This document shows, piece after piece, positions 7,217 through 13,291 of a stretch of 33,525 nucleotides of DNA. Below the pieces are notes generated by a model, which had not been told where the DNA came from, made no database searches, and saw only the letters and a program-made list of their open reading frames with translations. Location: positions 1 through 33,525 of the forward strand of contig JAUSPO010000117.1 of NCBI GenBank assembly GCA_030656575.1. Direction: 5' to 3'. The DNA comes from Bacillota bacterium. Lineage in GTDB: Bacteria > Bacillota > Dethiobacteria > DTU022 > UBA8154. Every line of letters begins with the position of its first letter. Positions within the stretch are counted from its first letter, which is position 1. The translations under genes and the position numbers were made by a program.

Positions 7217-7399
7217 TTAGGATTGATGAACATCAACATTTTTTCTGGCAAAAAGATAGTAAGCGTTGTAAACAGCGACGACGATACCTAAAATTACGTT
7301 ATTCCAGGCCAAAGTAGTAGGAGACATAACAGGAGTAAAGTTAACTAGTGCTAACCATATTCCTACTATAAGGTGGATAATGTGAAATGTGGTCATCAT
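7217..7399 (-). CDS. Small SPW-repeat-like membrane protein
   Basis: The protein has 60 residues starting at ATG 7399, behind GGAGGGAA on the minus strand; a longer upstream extension lacks a ribosome site. Two hydrophobic segments (about residues 6-20 and 36-53) flank a short loop. The pattern LIVGIWLALVNF ... AWNNVILGIVVAVYNAYY matches SPW-repeat proteins (PF03779), two-helix inner-membrane proteins of unknown function. A TATAAT box on the minus strand (7450-7445) is its likely promoter, although no good -35 is seen at the right distance. It is a stand-alone gene between two hairpins. Confidence 0.6.
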   Translation of the reverse strand: MMTTFHIIHLIVGIWLALVNFTPVMSPTTLAWNNVILGIVVAVYNAYYLFARKNVDVHQS

Positions 7400-7578
7400 A
7401 ATTTTCCCTCCTTTCGCCAAATATTTTAACCCGAATATTGAAGAATTATACTTCTTTAAATAAAAAAGATAGCTCAAATCGACCTCATAATAAGAGTAGA
7501 AGAGGAAAGGTACATTTATAAGAAAATGTAGTGTCCTTTTCTTTTTTCAGCTCTTTGTGTTATATTAAAAACAGGAAA

Positions 7579-8409
7579 ATGGCGGTGAAAGTGATAGCAG
7601 ATATTTCAAACGAATATAAAGAAGACTTTTTAAAATTTTTAGGCACTGCAGGTGCTCGTTTTGTAGTATCAACCCAACTGAGGTCTTCAGGAGGGCTTTG
7701 GCTCTCCCTCGGTGGTGAAGATATTTTAATTGATCCGGGGCCAGGATCACTTCTGAAGTGCCTGTCATCCCGTCCCAAGCTTGATCCCCCAAAATTGAGT
7801 GGGATTATCTTAACCCATCGGCACCTTGATCATTCTAATGATGTGAATATTCTTATTGAAGCCATGACCGTTGGAGGGAGAAACAAAAAAGGGTTTGTCT
7901 ATGCTCCAAGAGATGCTTTTGAGTCAGCAGATCCAGTGATTCAAATATATGTACAATCGTTTTTAGAAAAGACAGGCTTTTTGGAAGAAGGCGGCATTAT
8001 TAAACGACCTTCTTACTCCCTTGCAACCCCTGTAAGGCATCAACACCCGGTGGAAACATATGGCCTGAGGTTTTTTTTGCCTTATGGGAATTTATCTATA
8101 ATTTCCGATACAGCTTTTTTCCCCTCATTAATTGATAATTATAAGGGATCAGATATTTTGATTCTTAACGTAGTAGTATTTCAAGATCATGTTGATAAGA
8201 AAATTTATCACTTAAATTTTAATCAGGCAGCGGAGATTATTGAAGGTATAAATCCAAAGGTTGCTATACTCACTCACTTTGGGATGACCATGCTGCAGCA
8301 AAAGCCCTTTCTTTTAGCCCAGAAACTCCAATCTGAGCTGGGTATCAAGGTTCTGGCCGCAAGCGATGGAATGAAATTGGGGCTTGCCAGTCTGGTTGGT
8401 TCTGATTAG
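7579..8409 (+). CDS. Metallo-beta-lactamase-fold hydrolase
   Basis: The protein has up to 276 residues. The fold is shown by THRHLDHSND, giving metal ligands His80, His82, Asp84 and His85, and by FLGTAGARFVV near the N-terminus, HQHPVETYG in the middle, the Asp of SDTAF and a late THFGM. This resembles RNase Z/arylsulfatase-like members of the superfamily; the substrate is not predictable. The start is uncertain: ATG 7579 has only AGGAA very close by, while GTG 7591 follows a GGCGGTGA site at good distance and gives a protein four residues shorter. A TATATT box just upstream (about 7560) would leave a short leader. Confidence 0.75.
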   Translation: MAVKVIADISNEYKEDFLKFLGTAGARFVVSTQLRSSGGLWLSLGGEDILIDPGPGSLLKCLSSRPKLDPPKLSGIILTHRHLDHSNDVNILIEAMTVGGRNKKGFVYAPRDAFESADPVIQIYVQSFLEKTGFLEEGGIIKRPSYSLATPVRHQHPVETYGLRFFLPYGNLSIISDTAFFPSLIDNYKGSDILILNVVVFQDHVDKKIYHLNFNQAAEIIEGINPKVAILTHFGMTMLQQKPFLLAQKLQSELGIKVLAASDGMKLGLASLVGSD

Positions 8410-8436
8410 CACCGAAATTGCAGGAGGGAGTCAAGC

Positions 8437-8490
8437 TTGAGGTTATTGCTAACAGGCTTGAGACAAAAAAATGTTTGTAGGTATTTGTAG
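8437..8490 (+). CDS. Possible 17-codon leader ORF overlapping the DUF503 gene
   Basis: An excellent AGGAGGG site (8422-8428) sits eight bases before TTG 8437. That frame runs 17 codons and stops at TAG 8488-8490, 18 bases inside the following gene. The following ATG at 8471 has no ribosome site of its own. This arrangement fits translational coupling through a short leader peptide. It may also be a decayed start region; there is no protein similarity to judge by. Confidence 0.35.
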   Translation: MRLLLTGLRQKNVCRYL

Positions 8491-8752
8491 GCTGGAATTA
8501 CTATTGTCAGAATGCAATTCACTTAAAGATAAGAGACATGTGATTAGAAGCCTGATTGAAAGGTTGAAGAGCCGGTTTAACATTTCTATCGCAGAGGTAG
8601 GCTATTTGGATCTTTTAAGAAGATCTGAAATCGGCTTTTCTGTTGTTAGTAACGAAACGAGACACCTTGAAAGTCTGATGGGCAAGGTAGTTAACTTTAT
8701 TGAAGGCGACGGCCGCGTTCAGATTATCTCTATACATAAAGAAATATATTGA
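8471..8752 (+). CDS. DUF503 (YlxP-like) protein
   Basis: The protein has 93 residues, the normal size of DUF503. It begins with the characteristic MFVGICRLELLL, then SLKDKRHVIRSLIERLKSRFNISIAEVG, which is diagnostic. In Bacillus subtilis the relative YlxP lies in the nusA-infB cluster and is associated with ribosome function; here it stands alone. The motif usually reads EVGYLDLWQ or similar, and the equivalent region is kept. No Shine-Dalgarno sequence precedes ATG 8471; translation probably depends on the overlapping short ORF starting at 8437. Confidence 0.82.
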   Translation: MFVGICRLELLLSECNSLKDKRHVIRSLIERLKSRFNISIAEVGYLDLLRRSEIGFSVVSNETRHLESLMGKVVNFIEGDGRVQIISIHKEIY

Positions 8753-8834
8753 CAGGTATCAACTGAGATGTTCCCCTAAACAACCATCCTTGTATTTTTG
8801 TCATGTGAGGGCAAACTATAAAGGGTGATAATTA

Positions 8835-9548
8835 TTGTTTACTGTTTTTTTTAGGACAATTTTAATTTACGTTATTATATTAATAGTAATGCGATTAATG
8901 GGCAAGAGGGAAATAGGACAGCTTTCAGTTTTTGACCTGGTTGTGGCAATTATGATTGCAGAAGTTGCCGTATTCCCTATGGAGGATCTAACTATACCCC
9001 TGTATATGGGATTGCTTCCTCTGTTTGTCTTAGCTGGCGCAGAAATTCTATTATCCTGGCTTTGTCTGCGCTTTACTTTTTTTAGAAGAATCACTGATGG
9101 ATACCCAAGTGTTCTAATCTTCAAGGGAAAAGTTAACGAAAAAGAAATGCGCAAGCAGCGTTATAATATTAATGATTTAATAGGGCAGCTTCGCCAAAAA
9201 AGTATTTTTAATATCTCTGATGTGGAATATGCTATTTTGGAAACATCCGGAGATTTAAGTGTCATGGTAAAGAATACAAAAAGGCCTGTTAATCCCGAGG
9301 ATTTAAATATCTCCCCGCTTGCTGAGGATATTCCTGTTCCATTAATCCTGGATGGTGCTGTGCTTCAAAAAAATCTGGATTACCTGGGCCTTACCCGTTC
9401 ATGGCTGGAGGAAGAACTAAAGGTCAATGAACTGGATGTAAAAGAAATAATCTATGCTAATCTTGACTCTCAGGGACAGCTCTACATCAGCGAGAAAGAT
9501 TCCTCTGGAAGGAATAGTGATAAGGGAAATAGGCGGCCTGTTTTTTAA
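8835..9548 (+). CDS. DUF421/YetF-family membrane protein
   Basis: The protein has 237 residues from TTG 8835, with AGGGTGAT just upstream. The N-terminal third has about three hydrophobic segments (residues 3-21, 32-48, 56-76) and the family signature RLMGKREIGQLSVFDLVVAI. The C-terminal part is a soluble domain with INDLIGQLRQKSIFNISDVEYAILE, as in YetF/DUF421 proteins. Their role is poorly defined; some Bacillus members affect spore or membrane properties. The end is low-complexity and polar. It ends 12 bases before mnmM, so the two are likely co-transcribed. Confidence 0.85.
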   Translation: MFTVFFRTILIYVIILIVMRLMGKREIGQLSVFDLVVAIMIAEVAVFPMEDLTIPLYMGLLPLFVLAGAEILLSWLCLRFTFFRRITDGYPSVLIFKGKVNEKEMRKQRYNINDLIGQLRQKSIFNISDVEYAILETSGDLSVMVKNTKRPVNPEDLNISPLAEDIPVPLILDGAVLQKNLDYLGLTRSWLEEELKVNELDVKEIIYANLDSQGQLYISEKDSSGRNSDKGNRRPVF

Positions 9549-9560
9549 TTGGAGGAAGTT

Positions 9561-10130
9561 ATGACTGCTGTGATTCAAAGACCGTTAACTATGGCAAGAA
9601 CATTTATTGCCAGCCGTGTATCAGAAGGAGCTCAGGTCATAGATGCAACAGCCGGTAACGGGCATGATACTCTTTTTCTCGCACGACTGGTCGGTAATCA
9701 GGGAAGGGTATTTTCTTTTGATATTCAGCAGGAAGCCATTGAACACACACGCAGGCGCCTGGAAGCGGAAAACATCCTTGAACGTGTTAACTTAATCCAG
9801 CATGGCCATGAACAGATGCATTATTTTGTACATGAACCTGTTGCAGCTGTGATGTTCAATCTGGGTTACCTGCCTCGGGGGAATCATCTTATTGTGACCC
9901 GACCGGACAGTACCGTGGGCGCCCTTGAAGCAAGCCTGCAGATACTCTGCAGGGGAGGTATTATCACAATCGTGCTCTATACTGGCCATAATGGGGGCAG
10001 GGAAGAACAGGATGCCGTTCTGGAGTTTTGTCAAAAATTAAATCAAAAACATTATACAGTGCTTTCATATAGTATAATCAACCAGGTTAATGAGCCTCCA
10101 TCTTTGCTGGTTATAGAAAGTTTGCATTGA
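9561..10130 (+). CDS. mnmM: tRNA U34 methyltransferase MnmM (YtqB family)
   Basis: The protein has 189 residues from ATG 9561 (GGAGGA at 9551-9556; an in-frame TTG at 9549 precedes the site). It is a class I SAM-dependent methyltransferase with motif I DATAGNGHDT at 28-37, the acidic FSFDIQ strand end at about 53, and NLGYLPRGNH near 98-107, typical of the YtqB/rRNA_methylase (PF06962) family. Bacillus subtilis YtqB has been shown to make mnm5s2U at the tRNA wobble position by methylating nm5s2U. Function here is assigned by family resemblance. It follows the DUF421 gene by 12 bases. Confidence 0.82.
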   Translation: MTAVIQRPLTMARTFIASRVSEGAQVIDATAGNGHDTLFLARLVGNQGRVFSFDIQQEAIEHTRRRLEAENILERVNLIQHGHEQMHYFVHEPVAAVMFNLGYLPRGNHLIVTRPDSTVGALEASLQILCRGGIITIVLYTGHNGGREEQDAVLEFCQKLNQKHYTVLSYSIINQVNEPPSLLVIESLH

Positions 10131-10267
10131 ATTCTTATGGGTATATGACCCTACCTCTCCACCTGATACCCCGTTGTTTCAGCTTACTAAAACGGGTTCA
10201 ATGATTTTTTCTGTATTTTCCGTCTATTCTATGTTAGAATTAACTACCATTCAGGAGGCTTTATGAT

Positions 10268-10801
10268 ATGATGCCAATTTTTTCTGTAATCGGACACACT
10301 AAAACGGGGAAAACAACCATCATTAGGGATATTGTCAGAGGGCTCCGTTCCAGGGATTATAAAGTTGCTGTAATTAAACATGACCCCCAGGACCATGGAA
10401 ATGTTGACAGAGAGGGGAGTGATACTTCTGTCTTTTTCGAAGAGGGAAGCAGTGCTGTAGTTCTCTCTTCAGCGTCGAGGCTTACCATCTTCCGAAGGGT
10501 AGATGAGGATACGCCTCCTGAGGATATTATTCCTCTTCTCGGTAGTGTGGATTGTGTCATTCTAGAAGGTTACAAAGGTTGGGAATATCCAAAAATCGAG
10601 ATCTGGTCAGCTGAAAAAGGAGAGGTAAAAACAAACGCCGACCTTTTAATGGCCATTATCTGTCATGATGTTCATGAAAAGAGTCTATTACTGACAAGCC
10701 GTCCCAAAAACATATCTATTTTCAGTATCGATGAACTTAATAATATTTTAGATTTCATTGAAGAAAAAGTACTGAGAGGTAGCGGCAAAGGAGGAGAATA
10801 A
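10268..10801 (+). CDS. mobB: Molybdopterin-guanine dinucleotide biosynthesis adapter MobB
   Basis: The protein has 177 residues. A P-loop (GHTKTGKTT, 9-17) is followed by KVAVIKHD, DREGSDT and VILEGYKGWEYPKIEI, all typical of MobB, a GTP-binding partner of MobA in attaching GMP to molybdopterin. This suggests the cell uses Mo/W-bis-MGD enzymes such as formate dehydrogenase, though none is in this window. AGGAGG (about 10253-10258) serves ATG 10268 or the adjacent ATG 10271. The gene ends six bases before rex, so both probably share a transcript. Confidence 0.88.
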   Translation: MMPIFSVIGHTKTGKTTIIRDIVRGLRSRDYKVAVIKHDPQDHGNVDREGSDTSVFFEEGSSAVVLSSASRLTIFRRVDEDTPPEDIIPLLGSVDCVILEGYKGWEYPKIEIWSAEKGEVKTNADLLMAIICHDVHEKSLLLTSRPKNISIFSIDELNNILDFIEEKVLRGSGKGGE

Positions 10802-10807
10802 AACGAG

Positions 10808-11449
10808 ATGGTTAATAAAAATGCGCCGAAATCTGTTATCAGGCGTCTTCCCGTTTATTTACGAATATTAGATAACCTGATCAGAAATGAAGTGGAAGTT
10901 ATTTCATCCAAAGATTTAAGCGAGGAAATCGGCTTTACCGCCGAGCAAATCAGGAAGGACTTGGCCTTTTTTGGCGCCTTCGGTACCAGGGGAACAGGCT
11001 ATAATACGTCTTTTCTCAGAGATAAAATAATTGAAATTATCGGCCTTGGTGAACAAACCAACATAGTCGTTGTTGGGGCAGGGCACCTGGGGATTGCACT
11101 AATACGCTATAATGTCACAAAGAACCCTTATGTTAATGTGGTAGCTGGCTTTGATGTAGATCCCTCAGTTATAGGAGAAAATATTCTCGGAGTTGAGGTT
11201 ATGAATATCGCCCGTATTAATGAAATAGTTGAACGCTATAATGTTAAAGTGGCTGTTTTGGCTGTCCCGGCAGAACAGGCTCAGGCGGCTGTTGAAAATA
11301 TTCTTGAGAGCGGAATAAATGTAATTTTTAATTTTGTTCCTACAAAACTGTATGTAAAAAAAGGTGTTTATGTTCACAATGCCGATTTAAGCATGGAACT
11401 TCAAAGCCTTATTTATTATGCAACAGCAGAAAACATCAAAGACAGTTGA
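10808..11449 (+). CDS. rex: Redox-sensing transcriptional repressor Rex
   Basis: The protein has 213 residues, the normal length. The N-terminal winged helix (about 1-75) has IRRLPVYLRIL and SSKDLSEEIGFTAEQIRKDLAFFG. The Rossmann domain has GAGHLGIAL at 90-98, and the NADH-binding region ends with a swapped C-terminal helix (SLIYYATAENI). Rex binds DNA when NAD+ is high and releases it when NADH rises, controlling fermentation and respiration genes. AAAGGAGGAG lies 10-18 bases before the ATG. I did not find a clear Rex operator (TTGTGAA-n4-TTCACAA type) nearby. The stop codon overlaps the -35 box of the tRNA promoter. Confidence 0.95.
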   Translation: MVNKNAPKSVIRRLPVYLRILDNLIRNEVEVISSKDLSEEIGFTAEQIRKDLAFFGAFGTRGTGYNTSFLRDKIIEIIGLGEQTNIVVVGAGHLGIALIRYNVTKNPYVNVVAGFDVDPSVIGENILGVEVMNIARINEIVERYNVKVAVLAVPAEQAQAAVENILESGINVIFNFVPTKLYVKKGVYVHNADLSMELQSLIYYATAENIKDS

Positions 11450-11474
11450 CTTTCCTGTTATTTTTGTGTATACT
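11446..11474 (+). promoter_or_regulatory. Promoter of the five-tRNA operon
   Basis: TTGACT (11446-11451) and TATACT (11469-11474) are 17 bases apart, about 13 bases before the first tRNA. The -35 overlaps the rex stop codon. Confidence 0.75.
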
Positions 11475-11486
11475 AATAATCACGGT

Positions 11487-11563
11487 GGAGCCGTGGTGTA
11501 GTCGGTTAACATGCCGGCCTGTCAAGCCGGAGATCGCGGGTTCGAGTCCCGTCGGCTCCGCCA
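11487..11563 (+). tRNA. tRNA-Asp (anticodon GTC)
   Basis: Acceptor GGAGCCG pairs with CGGCTCC, the anticodon loop is CTGTCAA between CCGGC and GCCGG, and CCA is encoded at 11561-11563. First gene of the tRNA operon. Confidence 0.96.
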
Positions 11564-11568
11564 AAAAT

Positions 11569-11644
<76 letters not shown>

Positions 11645-11649
11645 TTTAT

Positions 11650-11724
11650 GCGAAAGTAGCTCAGCGGTAGAGCATCGCCTTGCCAAGGCGAGGGTCGCGG
11701 GTTCAATTCCCGTCTTTCGCTCCA
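11650..11724 (+). tRNA. tRNA-Gly (anticodon GCC)
   Basis: Acceptor GCGAAAG pairs with CTTTCGC, the anticodon loop is TTGCCAA between TCGCC and GGCGA, and CCA is encoded. Confidence 0.96.
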
Positions 11725-11732
11725 TTTTATTT

Positions 11733-11806
11733 GGCGACATAGCCAAGTGGCAAGGCAGAGGACTGCAAATCCTTTATCCCCGGTTCAAATCCGGGTGTCG
11801 CCTCCA
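11733..11806 (+). tRNA. tRNA-Cys (anticodon GCA)
   Basis: Acceptor GGCGACA pairs with TGTCGCC, the anticodon loop is CTGCAAA between AGGA and TCCT, the discriminator is T and CCA is encoded. Confidence 0.95.
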
Positions 11807-11812
11807 TTTTCT

Positions 11813-11901
11813 GCCGGAGTGGCGGAATAGGCAGACGCAAGGGACTTAAAATCCCTCGATCATAAATGGTCGTACCGGTTCAAGTCCGGTCTCCGGCACC
11901 A
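11813..11901 (+). tRNA. tRNA-Leu (anticodon TAA)
   Basis: Acceptor GCCGGAG pairs with CTCCGGC, the anticodon loop is CTTAAAA between AGGGA and TCCCT, and a long variable arm is present. CCA is encoded at 11899-11901. Last gene of the operon. Confidence 0.95.
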
Positions 11902-11928
11902 TAAAAAGGAGTTTTACGGCTTTTTGAG

Positions 11929-11951
11929 TGACCACATAAGTGGTCATTTTT
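11929..11951 (+). terminator. Terminator of the tRNA operon
   Basis: TGACCAC (11929-11935), loop ATAA and GTGGTCA (11940-11946) are followed by TTTTT. It is a compact intrinsic terminator 28 bases after the last tRNA. Confidence 0.85.
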
Positions 11952-12179
11952 ATGTACCATTGGTGATAATGATTGATTCGGGTTACATAAGCCTTTGCTC
12001 TTTGGGCAACATTAACAGGAAACAAAAAAATCCTGGAAAGAAGCATCATTGTAAGGATCTAGATGTAATGCTAAAGGGTATCCGCTTTTTATTCAGCCAA
12101 AATAACCAGTTGTACTTTTATAATAGTATTAGGAGATTTCTTAGGAGAATATATAGATTAAGATGGTGAAGAGTATATT

Positions 12180-12449
12180 ATGCAGCGTTTTCTAAGAGAA
12201 AAGCTTTTGAGCCTCTCCGAACAAATAGCAAAATTTAATCTTGTTGAAAATATGCTCAGTCTAAATACTCGTCGTTACCTAATGATAAATTTCTGGAGTG
12301 GTGTTTCCCGGGGAATGGGAATAACTTTGGGGGCGACTATTTTTGGAGCACTTATTATTTTTTTCATGCAAAGATTAGTTGTCTTGAATTTACCTGTTGT
12401 TGGGGATTTTATTGCCAATCTAGTACGTATTATCCTTGCTCATTTGTAG
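12180..12449 (+). CDS. DUF5665 membrane protein
   Basis: The protein has 89 residues. The first half is an amphipathic, charged region. Residues about 46-64 (ITLGATIFGALIIFFMQRL) form one membrane helix preceded by NFWSGVSRGMG, followed by LNLPVVGDFIANLVRIIL. This pattern is typical of DUF5665, a small family common in spore-forming Firmicutes and of unknown function. GGTGA at 12165-12169 is the likely ribosome site for ATG 12180. The 228 bases between the tRNA terminator and this gene hold a TATAAT box near 12119 but no clear -35. Confidence 0.75.
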   Translation: MQRFLREKLLSLSEQIAKFNLVENMLSLNTRRYLMINFWSGVSRGMGITLGATIFGALIIFFMQRLVVLNLPVVGDFIANLVRIILAHL

Positions 12450-12508
12450 ATGCAGAAATATTAAAGCTGCCTGTCTTATTTAAAAACAAGTAGATGGCTA
12501 AGGCAGAA

Positions 12509-12715
12509 TTACCTTTTCCTGCTCATCATGAATCCTGCAGCTGCTGCGGTTATGGGAATGGAGACAATAAGGCCGATGCTTCCTGCAATACCCCTGACAA
12601 CTTCCGTCGCAAAAAGGTCTAGGTTGATAATCTTGAGCCAGTCCAATTCATAACCCATAAGCAGAAGAAGAGAGCCGCTCAGAAAGGAACCATTTAAAAA
12701 TAAGTTTCCCGTAAT
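12509..12715 (-). pseudogene. Truncated YibE/F-family gene fragment (C-terminus only)
   Basis: On the minus strand an open frame from about 12715 to a TAA at 12511-12509 encodes GNLFLNGSFLSGSLLLLMGYELDW, then KIINLDLFATEVVRGIAGS and IGLIVSIPITAAAAGFMMSRKR (shown in pieces). This is the C-terminal end of YibE/F proteins, multi-pass membrane proteins of unknown function. A stop codon (12718-12716) lies directly upstream and there is no start codon or ribosome site, so the N-terminal part of more than 250 residues is gone. The rest of the 12450-12724 gap shows nothing else. Confidence 0.7.
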
Positions 12716-12724
12716 TTACCAAGT

Positions 12725-12777
12725 AATGGCGCACCATCTTAAGGGAAAGATAGTAAAAATGAAGGAGGTGTGCCATT
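12725..12777 (+). promoter_or_regulatory. Hairpin masking the ribosome site and start codon of the 12777 gene
   Basis: AATGGCGCACC (12725-12735) can pair with GGTGTGCCATT (12767-12777), eleven pairs with one G-U. The 3' arm contains the end of the AAGGAGGTG ribosome site and reaches the first base of the TTG start codon. If transcribed together, this would block translation until opened by temperature, a ligand, a protein or coupling. Pairing is visible; regulation is inferred. Confidence 0.45.
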
Positions 12778-12986
12778 TGTATTTGACAAAATATTTTCAA
12801 AAGAAAAAAAGTAGTCCTGCCGTTACAAGCTGGACAGTAATCGGTCTTGGGGCTTTGGTAATGCTTTTGGGGAACTCCATGTCCGATGTTGATGAAAGAT
12901 TCCGGGCAGGAGTTTCCGGCTTCGGACTGGCTCATATTTTATTGGGAGCACTGGATATGTTTCGTCCAACTATTAAAGAGAGATAA
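12777..12986 (+). CDS. Small membrane protein of unknown function
   Basis: The protein has 69 residues from TTG 12777, chosen because AAGGAGGTG ends six bases upstream; in-frame ATGs further up have no such site. One hydrophobic stretch (VTSWTVIGLGALVMLLGN) and a second shorter one (FGLAHILLGALDMF) suggest two membrane helices joined by a charged turn (SDVDERFRAG). Proteins ending in this FGLAHI-LG-D pattern recur in Clostridia without known function. The ribosome site lies in the hairpin at 12725-12777, so expression may be conditional. Confidence 0.6.
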   Translation: MYLTKYFQKKKSSPAVTSWTVIGLGALVMLLGNSMSDVDERFRAGVSGFGLAHILLGALDMFRPTIKER

Positions 12987-13003
12987 ATGGATTTCTTTTT
13001 CTC

Positions 13004-13032
13004 TTGCTTTTTTTAAAACTATTTGTTAAGAT
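13004..13032 (+). promoter_or_regulatory. Promoter of tRNA-Val
   Basis: TTGCTT (13004-13009) and TAAGAT (13027-13032) are 17 bases apart, ending 19 bases before the tRNA. Confidence 0.6.
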
Positions 13033-13051
13033 AGTATCATTACGAATAAGA

Positions 13052-13126
13052 GGGTCCTTAGCTCAGTGGGAGAGCGCTTCCTTGACACGGAAGAGGTCGT
13101 GCGTTCAATCCGCACAGGACCCACCA
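13052..13126 (+). tRNA. tRNA-Val (anticodon GAC)
   Basis: Acceptor GGGTCCT pairs with AGGACCC, the anticodon loop is TTGACAC between CTTCC and GGAAG, and CCA is encoded at 13124-13126. Confidence 0.96.
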
Positions 13127-13139
13127 CATTTGATAACAA

Positions 13140-13166
13140 ACCTGCTGCTAAGCAGGTGTTTTTTTA
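13140..13166 (+). terminator. Terminator of tRNA-Val
   Basis: ACCTGCT (13140-13146), loop GCTA and AGCAGGT (13151-13157) are followed by GTTTTTTT. Confidence 0.88.
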
Positions 13167-13183
13167 TTTCCACTTGGTCCGGC

Positions 13184-13212
13184 TTGACATGCCGGGTGAG
13201 AAGAATTATGAT
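13184..13212 (+). promoter_or_regulatory. Promoter of thrS
   Basis: TTGACA (13184-13189) and TATGAT (13207-13212) are 17 bases apart. The resulting leader of about 75 bases has a small GGTA/TACC hairpin but no T-box element, so thrS here appears not to be T-box controlled from this promoter. Confidence 0.75.
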
Positions 13213-13291
13213 TTAATAAGAATTTGGTAAGTAGAAACTACCCAGATTTTACATATTATAAGAAAGTCCTGTAAGGGGGTAAGAGGAATCA

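Noticed and set aside
12648-12935. Minus-strand frame of 95 codons across the YibE/F relic
   Set aside because: It reads the relic in the wrong frame and overlaps the plus-strand small membrane gene; the YibE/F similarity is in a different frame.
13213-13291. T-box leader before thrS
   Set aside because: No GGTGG-ACCGCG element or specifier-like stem is present; the leader is only about 75 bases.
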